Assembly (NCBI GenBank): GCA_013398175.1
Contig: VZRZ01004233.1
Span: forward strand, 248,001-312,000
Source: Climacteris rufus
Lineage: Eukaryota > Chordata > Aves > Passeriformes > Climacteridae
Direction of reading: 5' to 3'
DNA length: 64,000 nucleotides
Below, in pieces: positions 53,780 through 64,000 of this stretch; position 1 is the stretch's first letter; the number at the start of each line of letters is the position of its first letter. Below the pieces are notes generated by a model that saw only the letters and a list, made by a program, of their open reading frames with translations, made no database searches and was not told the DNA's origin. The position numbers were made by a program, and so were the translations under genes.

Positions 53780-54984
53780 CTAGAAGTAAGGTAGAAATAA
53801 TTTCAACCATAGCACTAGCTGTTTTGATGTTACAGTTAACACAATGAAGTGAAAAACAGAACTAGTAACATGCAGATACTCCCACCCATGTTTTTAACAG
53901 TTTCCCACACTGCATTCAAAACACAAGTTTTTATTGATTCTCAACAGTATATACAAAGTATGATGCACTTATAATACAGATCACAAATCCTACGGCAAGC
54001 TGATTTATGCTTCAGTAAGACACCTTTTTCAAAAATCCAGCACAAACTGAAGAAACTGTTGCAATACATTAAAATAGAAATTTATATTAAACCTGAAAGT
54101 GAATTATGAGCTAGTCTGTCAGTATTATACCTACTTACGCTCCTTATCTTCCTAGTTTCATCATCATACTTACCACCAGAGGTTAGGTAAAGGGTGTGTA
54201 TGAACAGCTGTTCCATTATTAAGTCAAACTGCTATAAACTGTCTGCAATATTCACATTAACAAACACTTCTCTCACTAAAACTTCTTTCTCAACAAACTT
54301 CAGAGGCTTCACCTACATATTCATACTTCGAGTTTTGCTCGTCTTCCCACATGATTCTAACAGCTCATTGCCTGTATACAACAAATTCACAGCCCTAACA
54401 AAAAATTCAGAAGTCATTCCTTCATTTTTCATTGCATTCCTGTGCCTTCCTGAAAGTCTGAGTACCTGCACCTCACTCAGTATCATGACATTTGAACTCT
54501 GCACACACACTGACAGGCAAGGTTTACCGTAAACATTTAATTCAATTCCTTAGGTCCAGAATCAATACAAACTTGGGTTTTAACATCTGGAGCACTGATC
54601 TGCTACTGGAGACACACAAGTTATAATGTGACATCATCCTTATGAAATTTCACCAGTTTTTCCTATTCCATCTACTTACAGTGCCTCTGCACAAGTTTAT
54701 CTAGCACTTACACTTTAAAGACGCCAGAAAGCATGACAATACTCTCATCTACCTAGTATAAAATAGGACCAGGTCTCCTAGGCAAAGGAGATAGGCAGCT
54801 TGTTCATAATTATATTTTCTGCCTTTTGGGTAAGGAGAGCAATGGTACAGCCTATACTGTTTCTACCTTCCTGCTGAGATTCTGTGGAACACATTTGCCT
54901 CGTCTAACTGCTAGGCTGCCACAGCGCCAGACCAGGGAACACAACCAGAGTCTGAGTTACAGCAATGAGCAGACAGAATGAAAA

Positions 54985-55365
54985 AAATTATTGAGGTGGG
55001 AAGATACTTTGGTTTAGTTCAAAACCCCTACTCAAGTAGGGTCAGCTAAACAGGTTGCCCAGGATGGTGTATCCACCACCCATGTTTTGCTCTCTTCTGA
55101 GCATTTTCCAAAGGCGCCCTCTTGTTCCATCACCTAAGCCCTTAAAGGACACATTGAAGAGGACTCAGTACCAAACCCTGTGGTACACCCCTAGTGTCTG
55201 GCTTCCAGCTGGGCCTTGTGCTGCTAACCACAACCCTTCGAACCTGAAAATGCCCTAAACTGCCAATCTCACAGTCTGCACATCTAACCTGCACATCATC
55301 AGTTTGTCAGTAAGGATGCTGTCATTATCTGAAAGATAGTATCAGCCCATGCTGTTCTGTTAGCA
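54985..55365 (-). mobile_element. CR1 LINE fragment with internal deletion
   Basis: The left part (CTACTCAAGTAGGGTCAGCT, GGTTGCCCAGGATGG) matches a CR1 3' UTR in reverse complement. Soon after come CTGTGGTACACCCCTAGTGT and CTTCCAGCTGGGCCTTGTGC, which belong to the C-terminal coding end of the CR1 ORF2. The two anchors are about 150 bases apart here but about 850 in the copy at 61746-63160, so some 700 bases are missing. Degenerate and not coding. Confidence 0.82.
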
Positions 55366-56444
55366 TGATATGAGACTCTGGAGTATAAAAAAGCCTGTAT
55401 ATTTGTCTCAAAAGTGCAGTCACCACCAAAAAACCAAAGAAGCTGAGGTAGAAGGGCATGTGTGCTTGCTTGTGTGTAAAACTGCAAATAATAGCCTCAC
55501 TGCTCGAATGAGAGAGCTGAAAGTAGGAGTGGGGAATAGTGAACTCAAAACTACCGAAGCACTATAAAAGGTAGAAATCAGTCACAGACATAGATGTAAA
55601 AATGGTCAACAAGGAAAAAAAAATAATTGTGGGACCTAATGCCACCTGGAGGGTTCTCAGAGGTCTTTTTAGTAACAGCAAAGCAAGGAAAGATCAGCAT
55701 AGAACAAGCCTGCTCCCTGCCAGCTGGCTATAGTGTTGTATATCTACATTGCAGTGAAAAAATGACTGTTAGCCAAGTCTCAACAAGAAAAATGGGGGGG
55801 GGAACAGGGCAGGGGAAGGAGGAGAAAACAGACAAAAAAAAAAAAGAACAACATGAAGGTAAAATTGTAAATTCTGTAGCACCTTGGCAAGACACCAGAA
55901 TTAGAGTTCAAATAAATTCATGTGTTTTTATCTGATCTGAATGGGACAATCCACGGCTCTTAAAATACTGTTGCAATTTACTAGCAAGGGCATTGGCTTA
56001 CACCACAGCTCATGTTTCCAAGGTTATATCTACAACTGCTAGGAATTATGTACCTATTAAAAAGCATCTGTCAAAAGTGAATCCTAAAACAACTTCAGCA
56101 CCGAGAGAGAGTTGATGACTGCATTGCCAAGGTATGGAGTAAAATTGGTTCACTTTGCTAGCAGTACATACACTCGTGGCTTGAAGTTAAACTGCCAAGA
56201 AACACACAAATTAATTCTGGCTTGGAAATCTTACACAGACTATTACACAATGCTGTTTATTATTCCCTAGAAAGAGTAATCTCAGCAGAGACAAGATAAA
56301 GGTGGGGACAAAAGGAGATGGCCATCCCTCTTTGCAGTCAGAAAGTTAAGTAGTGCAGGAACTAGAGAAGACAGTGTTTGTTTCTATCACCCTGCATGGG
56401 TTCTGCAAGTATTCTGCTCTTCAGTAAAACCAGAATACAAAGTC

Positions 56445-56800
56445 TCCACTTCCACACGCTGCAGAGGGGCAGCTGCCTCACCACAGTCTTCCCCACAGGT
56501 TGCAGGGAAATCTCTGCTCCAGCACCAGAAACACCTCTTCACTCAGGATAGGGTCTGCAGGGCTGTTTCTCTCACGTATTTTCACTCCTCTCACCCAGCT
56601 GCAGGTGTTCTGGGATTTTTCTCCTCCTTAAACACGTTCTCACCATCACTGATGTGCTCAGCCTTGGCCAGCAGCAGCTCTGTCTGGGAGCCAGGTGCCA
56701 GTGGCTCTGTTGGACACGGAGGAAGCTTCGGGCAGCTTCTCACAGAAGCAACCCCTGTTGCCCCCCACTACCACAACCTTGCTATGTGAACATAACACAG
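56445..56800. mobile_element. Probable endogenous-retrovirus LTR fragment (songbird type)
   Basis: The block from GGCAGCTGCCTCACCACAGT through GTCTGCAGGGCTGTTTCTCT, GTGCTCAGCCTTGGCCAGCA and GGAAGCTTCGGGCAGCTTCT to CCACAACCTTGCTATG matches a high-copy repeat I remember from passerine genomes, which I believe is an ERVL-type LTR. It is GC-rich against an AT-rich intron, which also marks it as inserted. No internal viral gene is next to it, so it would be a solitary LTR. Family and orientation are not certain. Confidence 0.55.
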
Positions 56801-58480
56801 ACCAACCATGAAAAATGCATACTGTCCTTTTTTAGCTGTCTTTAGGCAAAATAAAAGTATTGTCTTTCTAGCAAGGACAACATCTCCCAGAGGAGCATGA
56901 CTCAAAAATGTGCTGAGATCACTTTCTTTTCCTTTTAATTTGAAACAAAACATGAACAAAGCTTGAATTTAGAGACTTTCAATCCTTCAGATGGCAAGTG
57001 GAACAGGAAATAATTATGATGCATCTTCTAGAACCAACTGTAAATCTACAACAACAACTTATCTAGCTAACATCACAATAAAGGCTGTAAAGTAAACATG
57101 TAAGGCAAGAACAATTCTCTACTGATGCATGCAAATTTACATGTTACACTAAAGACATCAGAAGTTGTAGTGGTCTAGATTGAAAAGAATTGCACCATTT
57201 CATTGTACAGATGCAATTACCACATGATAGTTCACAACTGTTCATCCACTGACTACATTAGGCCAGCTACAGTAACATGGATTTTACTGAAATGTGGAAT
57301 ACAACCATTTGCCAACAACCACTTAAACATCTACATGAAAAACATTGGATTTACCTAAAAGGATGGAGATAAGAAGTTCAGTTCCAGGCCCTCCAAAAGG
57401 AAAATTCAGCAGCCACAATTAATATCTATGGCCACTTTATTTAACACCAGACTGAAGTAATCATGACCTAAAGCAGGAACTTTTTTTCAAGCAATCATAC
57501 CAGGACACCAGTCAGCAAAGAAATGCTAGCAAAGCTCTGGGGTTGTAGAAGCATAGTGCTCCCCTCTGACCCCTATTTTATTTCAGGCTGTTCTACCTCT
57601 CTCTTGGAAACAAATTGCTTTTACAGTCAAGAGAATTGTCTCATAAAATATCTAATACATTCTGCCATGTCACAGACAAAATAAATCCACAACAGAAAGC
57701 GCATTTCCAGATAAGTTAATCACACATAAACCACAGGACAAAGGATTTTAACACCTGTGATTTAGCTTGTGGATGAAAACTAAGGAAATATGAAAATGAG
57801 TCTCTTCTACACCTGAAATAGCAAGTGACCAAAACCACAAGCCTGTTCAAAACACTACAAGTGTCCCATCTCTTCAAATACACATCCCTCCATGCAACAA
57901 AGCAAGATGTATGTGGGCAAAAGGGCAAATTTTATTTACAACTGCCTTGAAAGTATTTTAGAAGTTAGGACTGCAAGACAAAGTAGGAAACCTGAACTGT
58001 AGTTCTACTTGTATTGTCCAAGCTATCTGCCATGAGCTTAAATGGACACAATCAAGGTCCTGAATCCACACAGGTATCAATGACATCCAGTGTTCATAGG
58101 AAGGCAATAAATGCAGACAGATTATCATGGACTTGGACAAAGTGTGTTTATGAAATCTTTGTCTCTACTGAAATTAGAGACAAGAGGTACAAGAAATCCA
58201 AATATTACACTGGAACCTATCTGGTTTTATAAATCCTATTCCTTGGGAAACCTGCAATTTCAGATATCTGTCTAGTGTTTGTCTTAACAACAAAAAGCAA
58301 ATAGTTAGAAATACCAAAAACGCTGGTTTTGGTAAAAAAAGGTCCCAGGATGTCATTAAGACAATTTGTTGTGAACCAACATTTGCTGCAACATACCACA
58401 TGAATTTTCAGCTTTCTAGTTTTTTTCAACATGCTGTACCAAATACGAATTTAACAAAAGTTATAGCAAAGAGTCAAAAC

Positions 58481-58574
58481 AATCTTTAATTACAGACTGA
58501 TTGTTCTCTATGACTTCATAATCAAATAATCTTTAATTACAGACTGCTTGTTCTCTATGACTTCATAATCAAAT
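58481..58574. repeat. Tandem duplication, 2 x 47 bp
   Basis: The unit starting AATCTTTAATTACAGACTG occupies 58481-58527 and repeats head to tail at 58528-58574, with one mismatch (A versus C at unit position 20). It lies 356 bases downstream of nothing coding on this strand: the nearest exon (58930-59090) is upstream in transcription. The near-identity implies a recent event or one maintained by conversion. Confidence 0.93.
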
Positions 58575-58929
58575 TCTGTGGTGGTTCCTACTTTTGCTTG
58601 TGTTTTTGCTAGAGAAAACAAGCCCAGAAGAAAGAACCTGCACAGGGTAAATCCTTTCCACTGAAATGAACAATTTTCTCCATGAATTACACAGATCAGC
58701 AATCACCATCACATCTAGTGTTAAGATGCATAGGCCAGAATTATTTTAACATGCAAACAAGCATGGCTATTAAAAAGCAAATATGAGAGGCACAGAAGTA
58801 AAGGACTTATCTGTTTTCATACATAACCTGGGTATCCAGGCTATATTCAGGTTTTGGAAACAATTAGGTGACATACTACATACACTTCAAAAACAAAAGA
58901 AGTCACAAAAAGAAAGATTTTGTACTCAC

Positions 58930-59090
58930 AGTAAATATTCGCCTGCCAGTCCGATCAAAAGTTACACAGTACACAGAAGATAAGTGCCCTAAAATTCGTT
59001 TGTGCATCTTCATGTGTTGATAGACTGCAGTTGGAACAAGGCGTTCAAGTCTGTATTTTCCATTTAGTTTTCTTGAAAACAGGGTATCCA
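58930..59090 (-). CDS. PHIP: PHIP exon: pre-propeller segment and WD repeat 1
   Basis: This is the most 5' PHIP exon in the window: two bases of a split codon, then 53 codons from DTLFSRKLNGKYRLER to RRIFT. It carries the basic segment before the propeller and the first WD40 repeat, with the GH dipeptide in ILGHLSSVYCVTFD. The acceptor is a pyrimidine tract followed by GGTAG, and the donor is a consensus GTGAGT right after the ACT codon (phase 0). The split first codon is xTG, so the residue before Asp is probably Val (if the previous exon ends in G), where human has Ala as I recall. The previous exon was not found up to 64000, so the upstream intron exceeds 4.9 kb. Confidence 0.95.
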
Positions 59091-60036
59091 CTACCAAATG
59101 GGCAAAGAAAAAAAGAAGAGAGCATTTATATTGCATTCAGAAACTAAAATACTTGACAAGGATGCAAAGTTTATTTCAACAGGACCAGTTGCCTATATGA
59201 ACAGCTTACTATAGTAACTTTCATTTTGCCCTAGTTAGAGAAAAATACATACAAAAGTAGCCTATGATACAGACATGGAAACAGCACTGAACAGCAAGGC
59301 ATAGTATAAAGATGCAATACAACTTTCAACTTTAAGTGCCCAAATTCAGAAGTACTGAGGCAGCTTCCATGAAGGAGTAAGCTATCTCAAATGTAACCAA
59401 CTAAAAGCTTCCACACAGCTATTAACTGAAGGTCAGCACACATTCAAATCCTCTCCAAGGCAACCTGCTTCTTGAGATCTACTCAATCATTTACCTGCCA
59501 CTTGTAAGACAATCAGTTTATTTTTTAATAATCCTGCTACACAGTATAGCTAAACACACACACACAAAAAAACCATGAAACCAAAAATTTATGTATGAAT
59601 TTACCAAAACTTACAGAATTTTCTGATTTTGACTAAAAAACCTTTGTTTCAAAGAGCTTTGAGGTTTTTTTCAAGTTTAAAAGCTAACAAGGTCCAGGAG
59701 GAAGAATTCACTTTAACAAAATGCAAATTTTCCATCAAGAGCAATAGTGAAGAAAATAAAGCTCAGTGTAATTAATTTTAAGCTGCTACCTTTTGTTTGC
59801 TTTTAATGTAAGATGGACAGGTTTGATGGATATCTCAATGCCTTCAAATGAAGCAATAGCTCAAAAACAGGGAAAAAGCTTAACTAAAAGTTTAATTTGT
59901 AGAGATATTGTGCCAATGAAATAAAACCGTAAGCAGACTCTTTAGGATTAAACAACTAATGACTTCACATAAGCATGTAATTTTTAATGTACACCTGAAT
60001 TTATAAAAAAAATTCTGAAGTATCTGAGATCAAGTT

Positions 60037-60073
60037 GGGGGGGGTTGGGGAGCAGTTTGTTTGGTTTTGGGGG
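60037..60073 (+). repeat. G-rich patch, possible G-quadruplex
   Basis: Runs of 8, 4 and 5 Gs, with the last separated by about 18 bases. The 8-G run could supply two tracts, giving four tracts of three or more with one long loop. Shown directly by sequence; folding is inference. Confidence 0.45.
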
Positions 60074-61745
60074 TTCTTTTGTAACACTGAAGAAGCTTAA
60101 GTTTAGCAGAACCTAAGCCTTAGTATTTCTGAGAATGGTCTTGCTGATGCCAACCATCAGTGGGCAATTTGGTACTGGCTCACATATCCCTGGGAAACTC
60201 AACAAGTGAAAAACCCTCCAGTAACAATCAACCTACCAGAGGAAATGAAAGGCAATCCTGTGACACTGAAACAAGACTGCAAGCAGTCATACTCTTTAGC
60301 CTTGATTAAAACTTAAAATGTACAAAAATACCAAAACTGGTTAAAACTAAAAGTGAATTAAAAAGAAATTTGGCATGAAAAAAACACTCCACAGTATTAC
60401 GAACTTACATGCTCTGGGAATAATTTTTTTTTCCAAGTTCATGCAATTAGCAAGGGGGAGGGGTAGAATCAATCTCCCACAGGTTTGAACACTATCCATA
60501 GCATATAATTGTTAAGACTTCTCTCACTGTTTTTTTTCTTTTAGCTATTTAAAATTAAATTCTCACATCTACCATTGTTTTTCAATATCCCTTCCATCTA
60601 TATTTACTCTCATTGACTTTGCCAAGTGATCTATCTTGATTTCTCTAACTGACCAATTCCCACTACTTATTCCAAACACTGACAACTCCAATGTGTCATT
60701 GCAAACTTTGCTAGCCCCCTAACATTTATTTTTTCATCCAGTCTACTGGTAAAAATTAAAAATAGCTGCGTCAAAAATTTCTGCTGTCAAACAATAAAAT
60801 TGATTTTTCTTGTCCAAACCAAGATGAGAAAGATTGCCAACTGTTAATAATAATAATGACTTTGTACAAATTATAGGCCCTCGGTTTTATAACAATTCTT
60901 ACATCAACCCTTGACAGATCTCTAACCTATTTAGTTTGATTTTAACTGCATTTAGAAAAGAAGTAAATTTAGAACCCTCTGTGACAGCAAGTCTAATATT
61001 GCTCTCATTTTAGCCATATTAGCACTTTTCTGTTGTTGCTTGGCCTCACACAAATGAGTGAGTATGAGCAAAGCTGTTAATTACACAAACAGTGACAAGG
61101 TATAAGCAGTAAAACAGTTGCAGTGGGAGCCACAAACTACATAAGGGAGCAAAGGAAAATGATCCTTTGTCCCAGGAAGGGTTAGTGAATGCTGGTTGAG
61201 CCTTAGAGTGAGTCAATCAATATAAAGGGAAAAGTTGGAAAGAAGAAAACAACGGATAGAGATTGTGTGCTCCTTGTTGGAAGGACACTGTGAAATGGAC
61301 AATGCATTGAAAAAACTATCCAATGCCTGACTGACCAAGGAAACTAATATTAACTTCGTTTTACATTCCCAAATTTTTACATTTGATCATGTTTTAAACC
61401 TAAATAAGTAAAATTGAAAACAAATCTATTAAAAATATGTTACTAAATAATTGTTGCACAACACAGTATGATAGACCACCACTTACTTCCAAATAATATT
61501 TTGGTTTCAAAATCAGAATTCTTCATATTTAATAATGAAACTAACTGATCAGTAAAAGCCAATGTCTGACAAAGCTGCGAAGTTGTTGACATTTTGAAAT
61601 TCTTCCACAAATTGTATCATTTCAAGTTGCTAACAAATGTTTACCAACTGGTTCCAAACAAAATGAAGTGGCTTCTAGTTTTCAGTAACTGGGCTTATAT
61701 GACCAGCCTCCAAGACTGCAAGTCTACTACCACCCAAGCACTGAA

Positions 61746-63160
61746 TGACTGAATGGGAAGGATCCTCTATAGAGATCATCTACTCCAAGCTCCCTGCTCA
61801 AGCAGGGTCAGCTACAGCAGTTGCTCGGTGCTGCATCCAGCCCAGTTCTGAATGTCTCCAAGGATGGAGGCCTCACAATCTCTCTGAGCATCCTGTGCCA
61901 GAGATTTGGCCACCCCCAAATCTGTTTTCTTATGTTTTAATTGAAGTTCCTCTGTTTCAGTTTCGGTTCATGACCTCTGTCCTGTCAGGATGCACCAATG
62001 AGAAGAGTCTGGCTCCATCTTCATCACATGCTCCCATTCAAGCATTTATAACCATGGGTAATCCCACCACCAGCCCACTCCTGCTGTGCTTTCTCTTCTC
62101 AAGCCTAAACAATCCCAGGTCTCTTGGCTTCTCCTTCTATGACAGTTACCTCAATCCCTTCATCACCTTCCTGGTCCTTTGCCAGACCAGCTACTAACTA
62201 TCCATGAATGTCTTTTCCTGAGGAACTTCATCCAGCACTCCAGGTGTGATCTTATCTACACTGAGTAGAGGAGAAGGAACACCCTTCACCTAATGGCAAT
62301 GCACTGCCTCCAGCAGACCAGGATGCTGTTTGGGATTTGTGTGCAAGGGCAAATTGTGCCTGACACATTCAACACCAGGACAGCAAGGTAGTTTTCTCCA
62401 AAGCTGCTTTCCAACTGGTGAAGCCCCAGTATTCACTGGTGCATGAGGTTATTCCTCGCCAGGGGCAGGACCTTCACTCTTCTCTTTGCAAAACTTCATT
62501 AGATTCCTGTTGAGCCATTTTTCCCCCAACAAGGTCCTCCTCAATCAGCCACTCCTTCTAGTTTTCCATTGTTTGTCAAACTTTTTGGTTCATCATCCAA
62601 GTTATTAATGTAGATGTTGAACAACAATGGCTCTCACACCAACCTCTGGAGTACACCGTTAGTGACCGGCTCTCGTGTCAGTCACTGGAGTTCTCCCAGC
62701 TGATCACAGCCCTTTGAACACAAAACTTCTGCCATATCTTTTCAGTTTGTCATTGAGAATGTTATGGGAGTCCGTTCAGAAAGCCTTGCTGAAGTCAGGA
62801 TAAATAGCATTCATTATTGTCCCCTCGTGCTCTAAGCCACTCATCTCTTTTAAAAGGTTATTGGGCTAGCCAGGCATGATTTCTCCTTCACAGATCAATG
62901 CCAACAACTCAACCATGCACGTGTCATTTCTCATGTTGACCTCCAGGAATATTTGTTTCATCACTTGCCCAGGGACTAAGATGAGCAGGACCCACCTTTG
63001 GTTCAACAGTCTCCTCCTCATCCTACTTCACATTTCCTGCCCCATTCAGCAGAAGGACCTACTGTTCCTTCTCCTGCTGAAAGACCTGTAAAAATCCTTC
63101 TTGTGTTTCTTCATATCCCTCACCAGATTTAATGCCAGAAGAACTCCAACTTCTGTTACT
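61746..63160 (-). mobile_element. CR1 LINE fragment, about 1.4 kb
   Basis: This is the longest mobile element in the window. In reverse complement it runs from a CR1 3' UTR (CTGCTCAAGCAGGGTCAGCT, AATGTCTCCAAGGATGG, CCTGTGCCAG) into the C-terminal half of the reverse-transcriptase ORF2. Recognisable blocks are the ACTGGTGCATGAGGTTATTC region, GATGTTGAACAACAATGGCT, GGAGTACACCGTTAGTGACC and TGCTGAAGTCAGGATAAATA. Stops and shifts interrupt the frame, so it is a dead, 5'-truncated copy in the same sense as PHIP. Confidence 0.9.
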
Positions 63161-63165
63161 GCAGA

Positions 63166-63255
63166 ATTACAGAATCGTTGAAGTTGGAAGGGACCTCTAA
63201 AAACCATCTAGTTTAATCCTCCTTTGAAAGAGGGGTCAGATATTGCTCAGGATCT
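63166..63255 (-). mobile_element. CR1 LINE 3'-end fragment
   Basis: TTACAGAATCGTTGAAGTTG, GAAGGGACCTCTAAAAACCA and GAAAGAGGGGTCAGATATTG form a CR1 3' end in reverse complement. It starts within a few bases of where the larger CR1 stops, so the two lie in tandem in the same orientation. Confidence 0.85.
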
Positions 63256-64000
63256 TTTACTAGTTTAAAAAAAAGTAAGTGAGGTTGAGTAAGAAACATG
63301 GAGTTCTTGACCCACAGGGCTCTAACCTTAAGCTCTAAATGCAAGAGTTTAAATTCCCTTTTTTTATAAGGGCCACTCAGGAACCTAAATGGTGAATGGA
63401 GAGTAGAGCTCTTAAAAACTCCTAAAGTGCAACTTTGTTTTTTAAAATCTTATTTCTACTGTCACAATTCACCACTGACAACAACCTTAATTTCAAAACC
63501 ACACATCTTAAGGAGTCAAAAGCACCTTATTTGTTTAGTTTCCCTTGGAACAATGTAAAAATGAAACAAAGCCGATGAAAGTGAAGTGGTAGGAGTTTTC
63601 AGTGGAACTTACAAAAGAGTAGAGATTTTATCCCACTCAGAAGGCAGGCAATAGACACCAAATGAATGCCTTCAAAGTTTCTGAACATCTCTAACTCACT
63701 CCCTCTCACCCAAAACAGAACAAGCAGCTCAAAGAAAATCAGCAATCTCTAAAAAAGAAGATAAATTTTGGGGTCTGAAAGCTATAGCAGTATTAGCCCT
63801 GCTTTTGTTTTGTTTTTCTTTTGTCTTTCTTATTTCAGTTTTACAAAGTAATCAATTCTATCACCTTATTTACATGGTCTTAACCTTGAACATGGAGTAT
63901 GCCTTAAATATGGGGGACTGTAATCCACATTATCCACTAGTCAGTGATACACCAAATTTAATTTTATACCAACTGTAAGTTACATTTTTAAAAAGCATAC

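Larger units (their letters stand above)
53780..58929 (-). other. PHIP intron, 5.15 kb
   Basis: The most repeat-laden intron fully inside the window: an internally deleted CR1 (54985-55365), a probable ERV LTR fragment (56445-56800) and a 47-bp tandem duplication (58481-58574). Confidence 0.88.
59091..64000 (-). other. PHIP intron, partial (5' side of window), over 4.9 kb
   Basis: No upstream PHIP exon was found here. It holds a G-rich patch (60037-60073), a long CR1 fragment (61746-63160) and another CR1 tail (63166-63255). A 150-codon + strand frame at 61745-62197 is inside the CR1 and is not a gene. Confidence 0.8.

Noticed and set aside
61745..62197. 150-codon + strand open frame
   Set aside because: It lies antisense within a degenerate CR1 element; the open frame is a by-product of CR1 3' sequence.
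59091..64000. Search for the preceding PHIP exons (residues about 95-147)
   Set aside because: No block resembling SLLRTNKSCKHVVWKG or PPESPVNYGSPPS was seen on the minus strand, so they lie outside the window.

Overview
The window is a stretch of bird nuclear chromosome filled almost entirely by the middle of one large gene on the minus strand. Several facts point to a bird: truncated CR1 LINE copies with the typical 3' ends (reverse complement of ATTCTATG-type tails), low GC, no recognisable primate or rodent repeats, and a repeat I recognise from songbird genomes at about 56.45-56.80 kb. A passerine is my best guess, but that is inference.

The gene is PHIP (pleckstrin homology domain-interacting protein, also called DCAF14 and BRWD2), a WD40/bromodomain chromatin reader and CUL4-DDB1 substrate receptor. 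I mapped 19 coding exons, running from 59090 down to 279. Every intron that lies fully in the window has GT-AG ends, and all codon phases join without a break. The exons give 2564 coding bases: 2 leading bases plus 854 codons. By recalled human numbering this is about residues 148 to 1001 of about 1820. Both ends of the gene are missing. The N-terminal exons lie beyond 64000. The rest of the cryptic Tudor module, both bromodomains and the C-terminal tail lie before position 1.

Layout in transcription order: 59.1-25.9 kb encodes eight WD40 repeats (10 exons). 21.0-15.7 kb encodes the region after the propeller (4 exons). 8.6-6.7 kb encodes a serine/acid-rich and lysine-rich nuclear linker (3 exons). 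3.6-0.28 kb encodes the start of the methyl-lysine-binding cryptic Tudor module (2 exons). Introns take up about 96% of the window; the largest is 15.2 kb.

The introns hold seven CR1 fragments (six antisense to the + strand, one sense), a probable ERV LTR fragment, a possible ancient MIR-like SINE, simple repeats, an exact-length 47-bp tandem duplication, two perfect hairpins and two G-rich patches. I found no second gene, no RNA gene I can support, and no CpG-island promoter. I did not find an undescribed biological system. The most testable gene-level observations are a TAGTAG tandem splice acceptor that would add or remove one serine, and the absence of a strict WDxR motif from all eight WD repeats.
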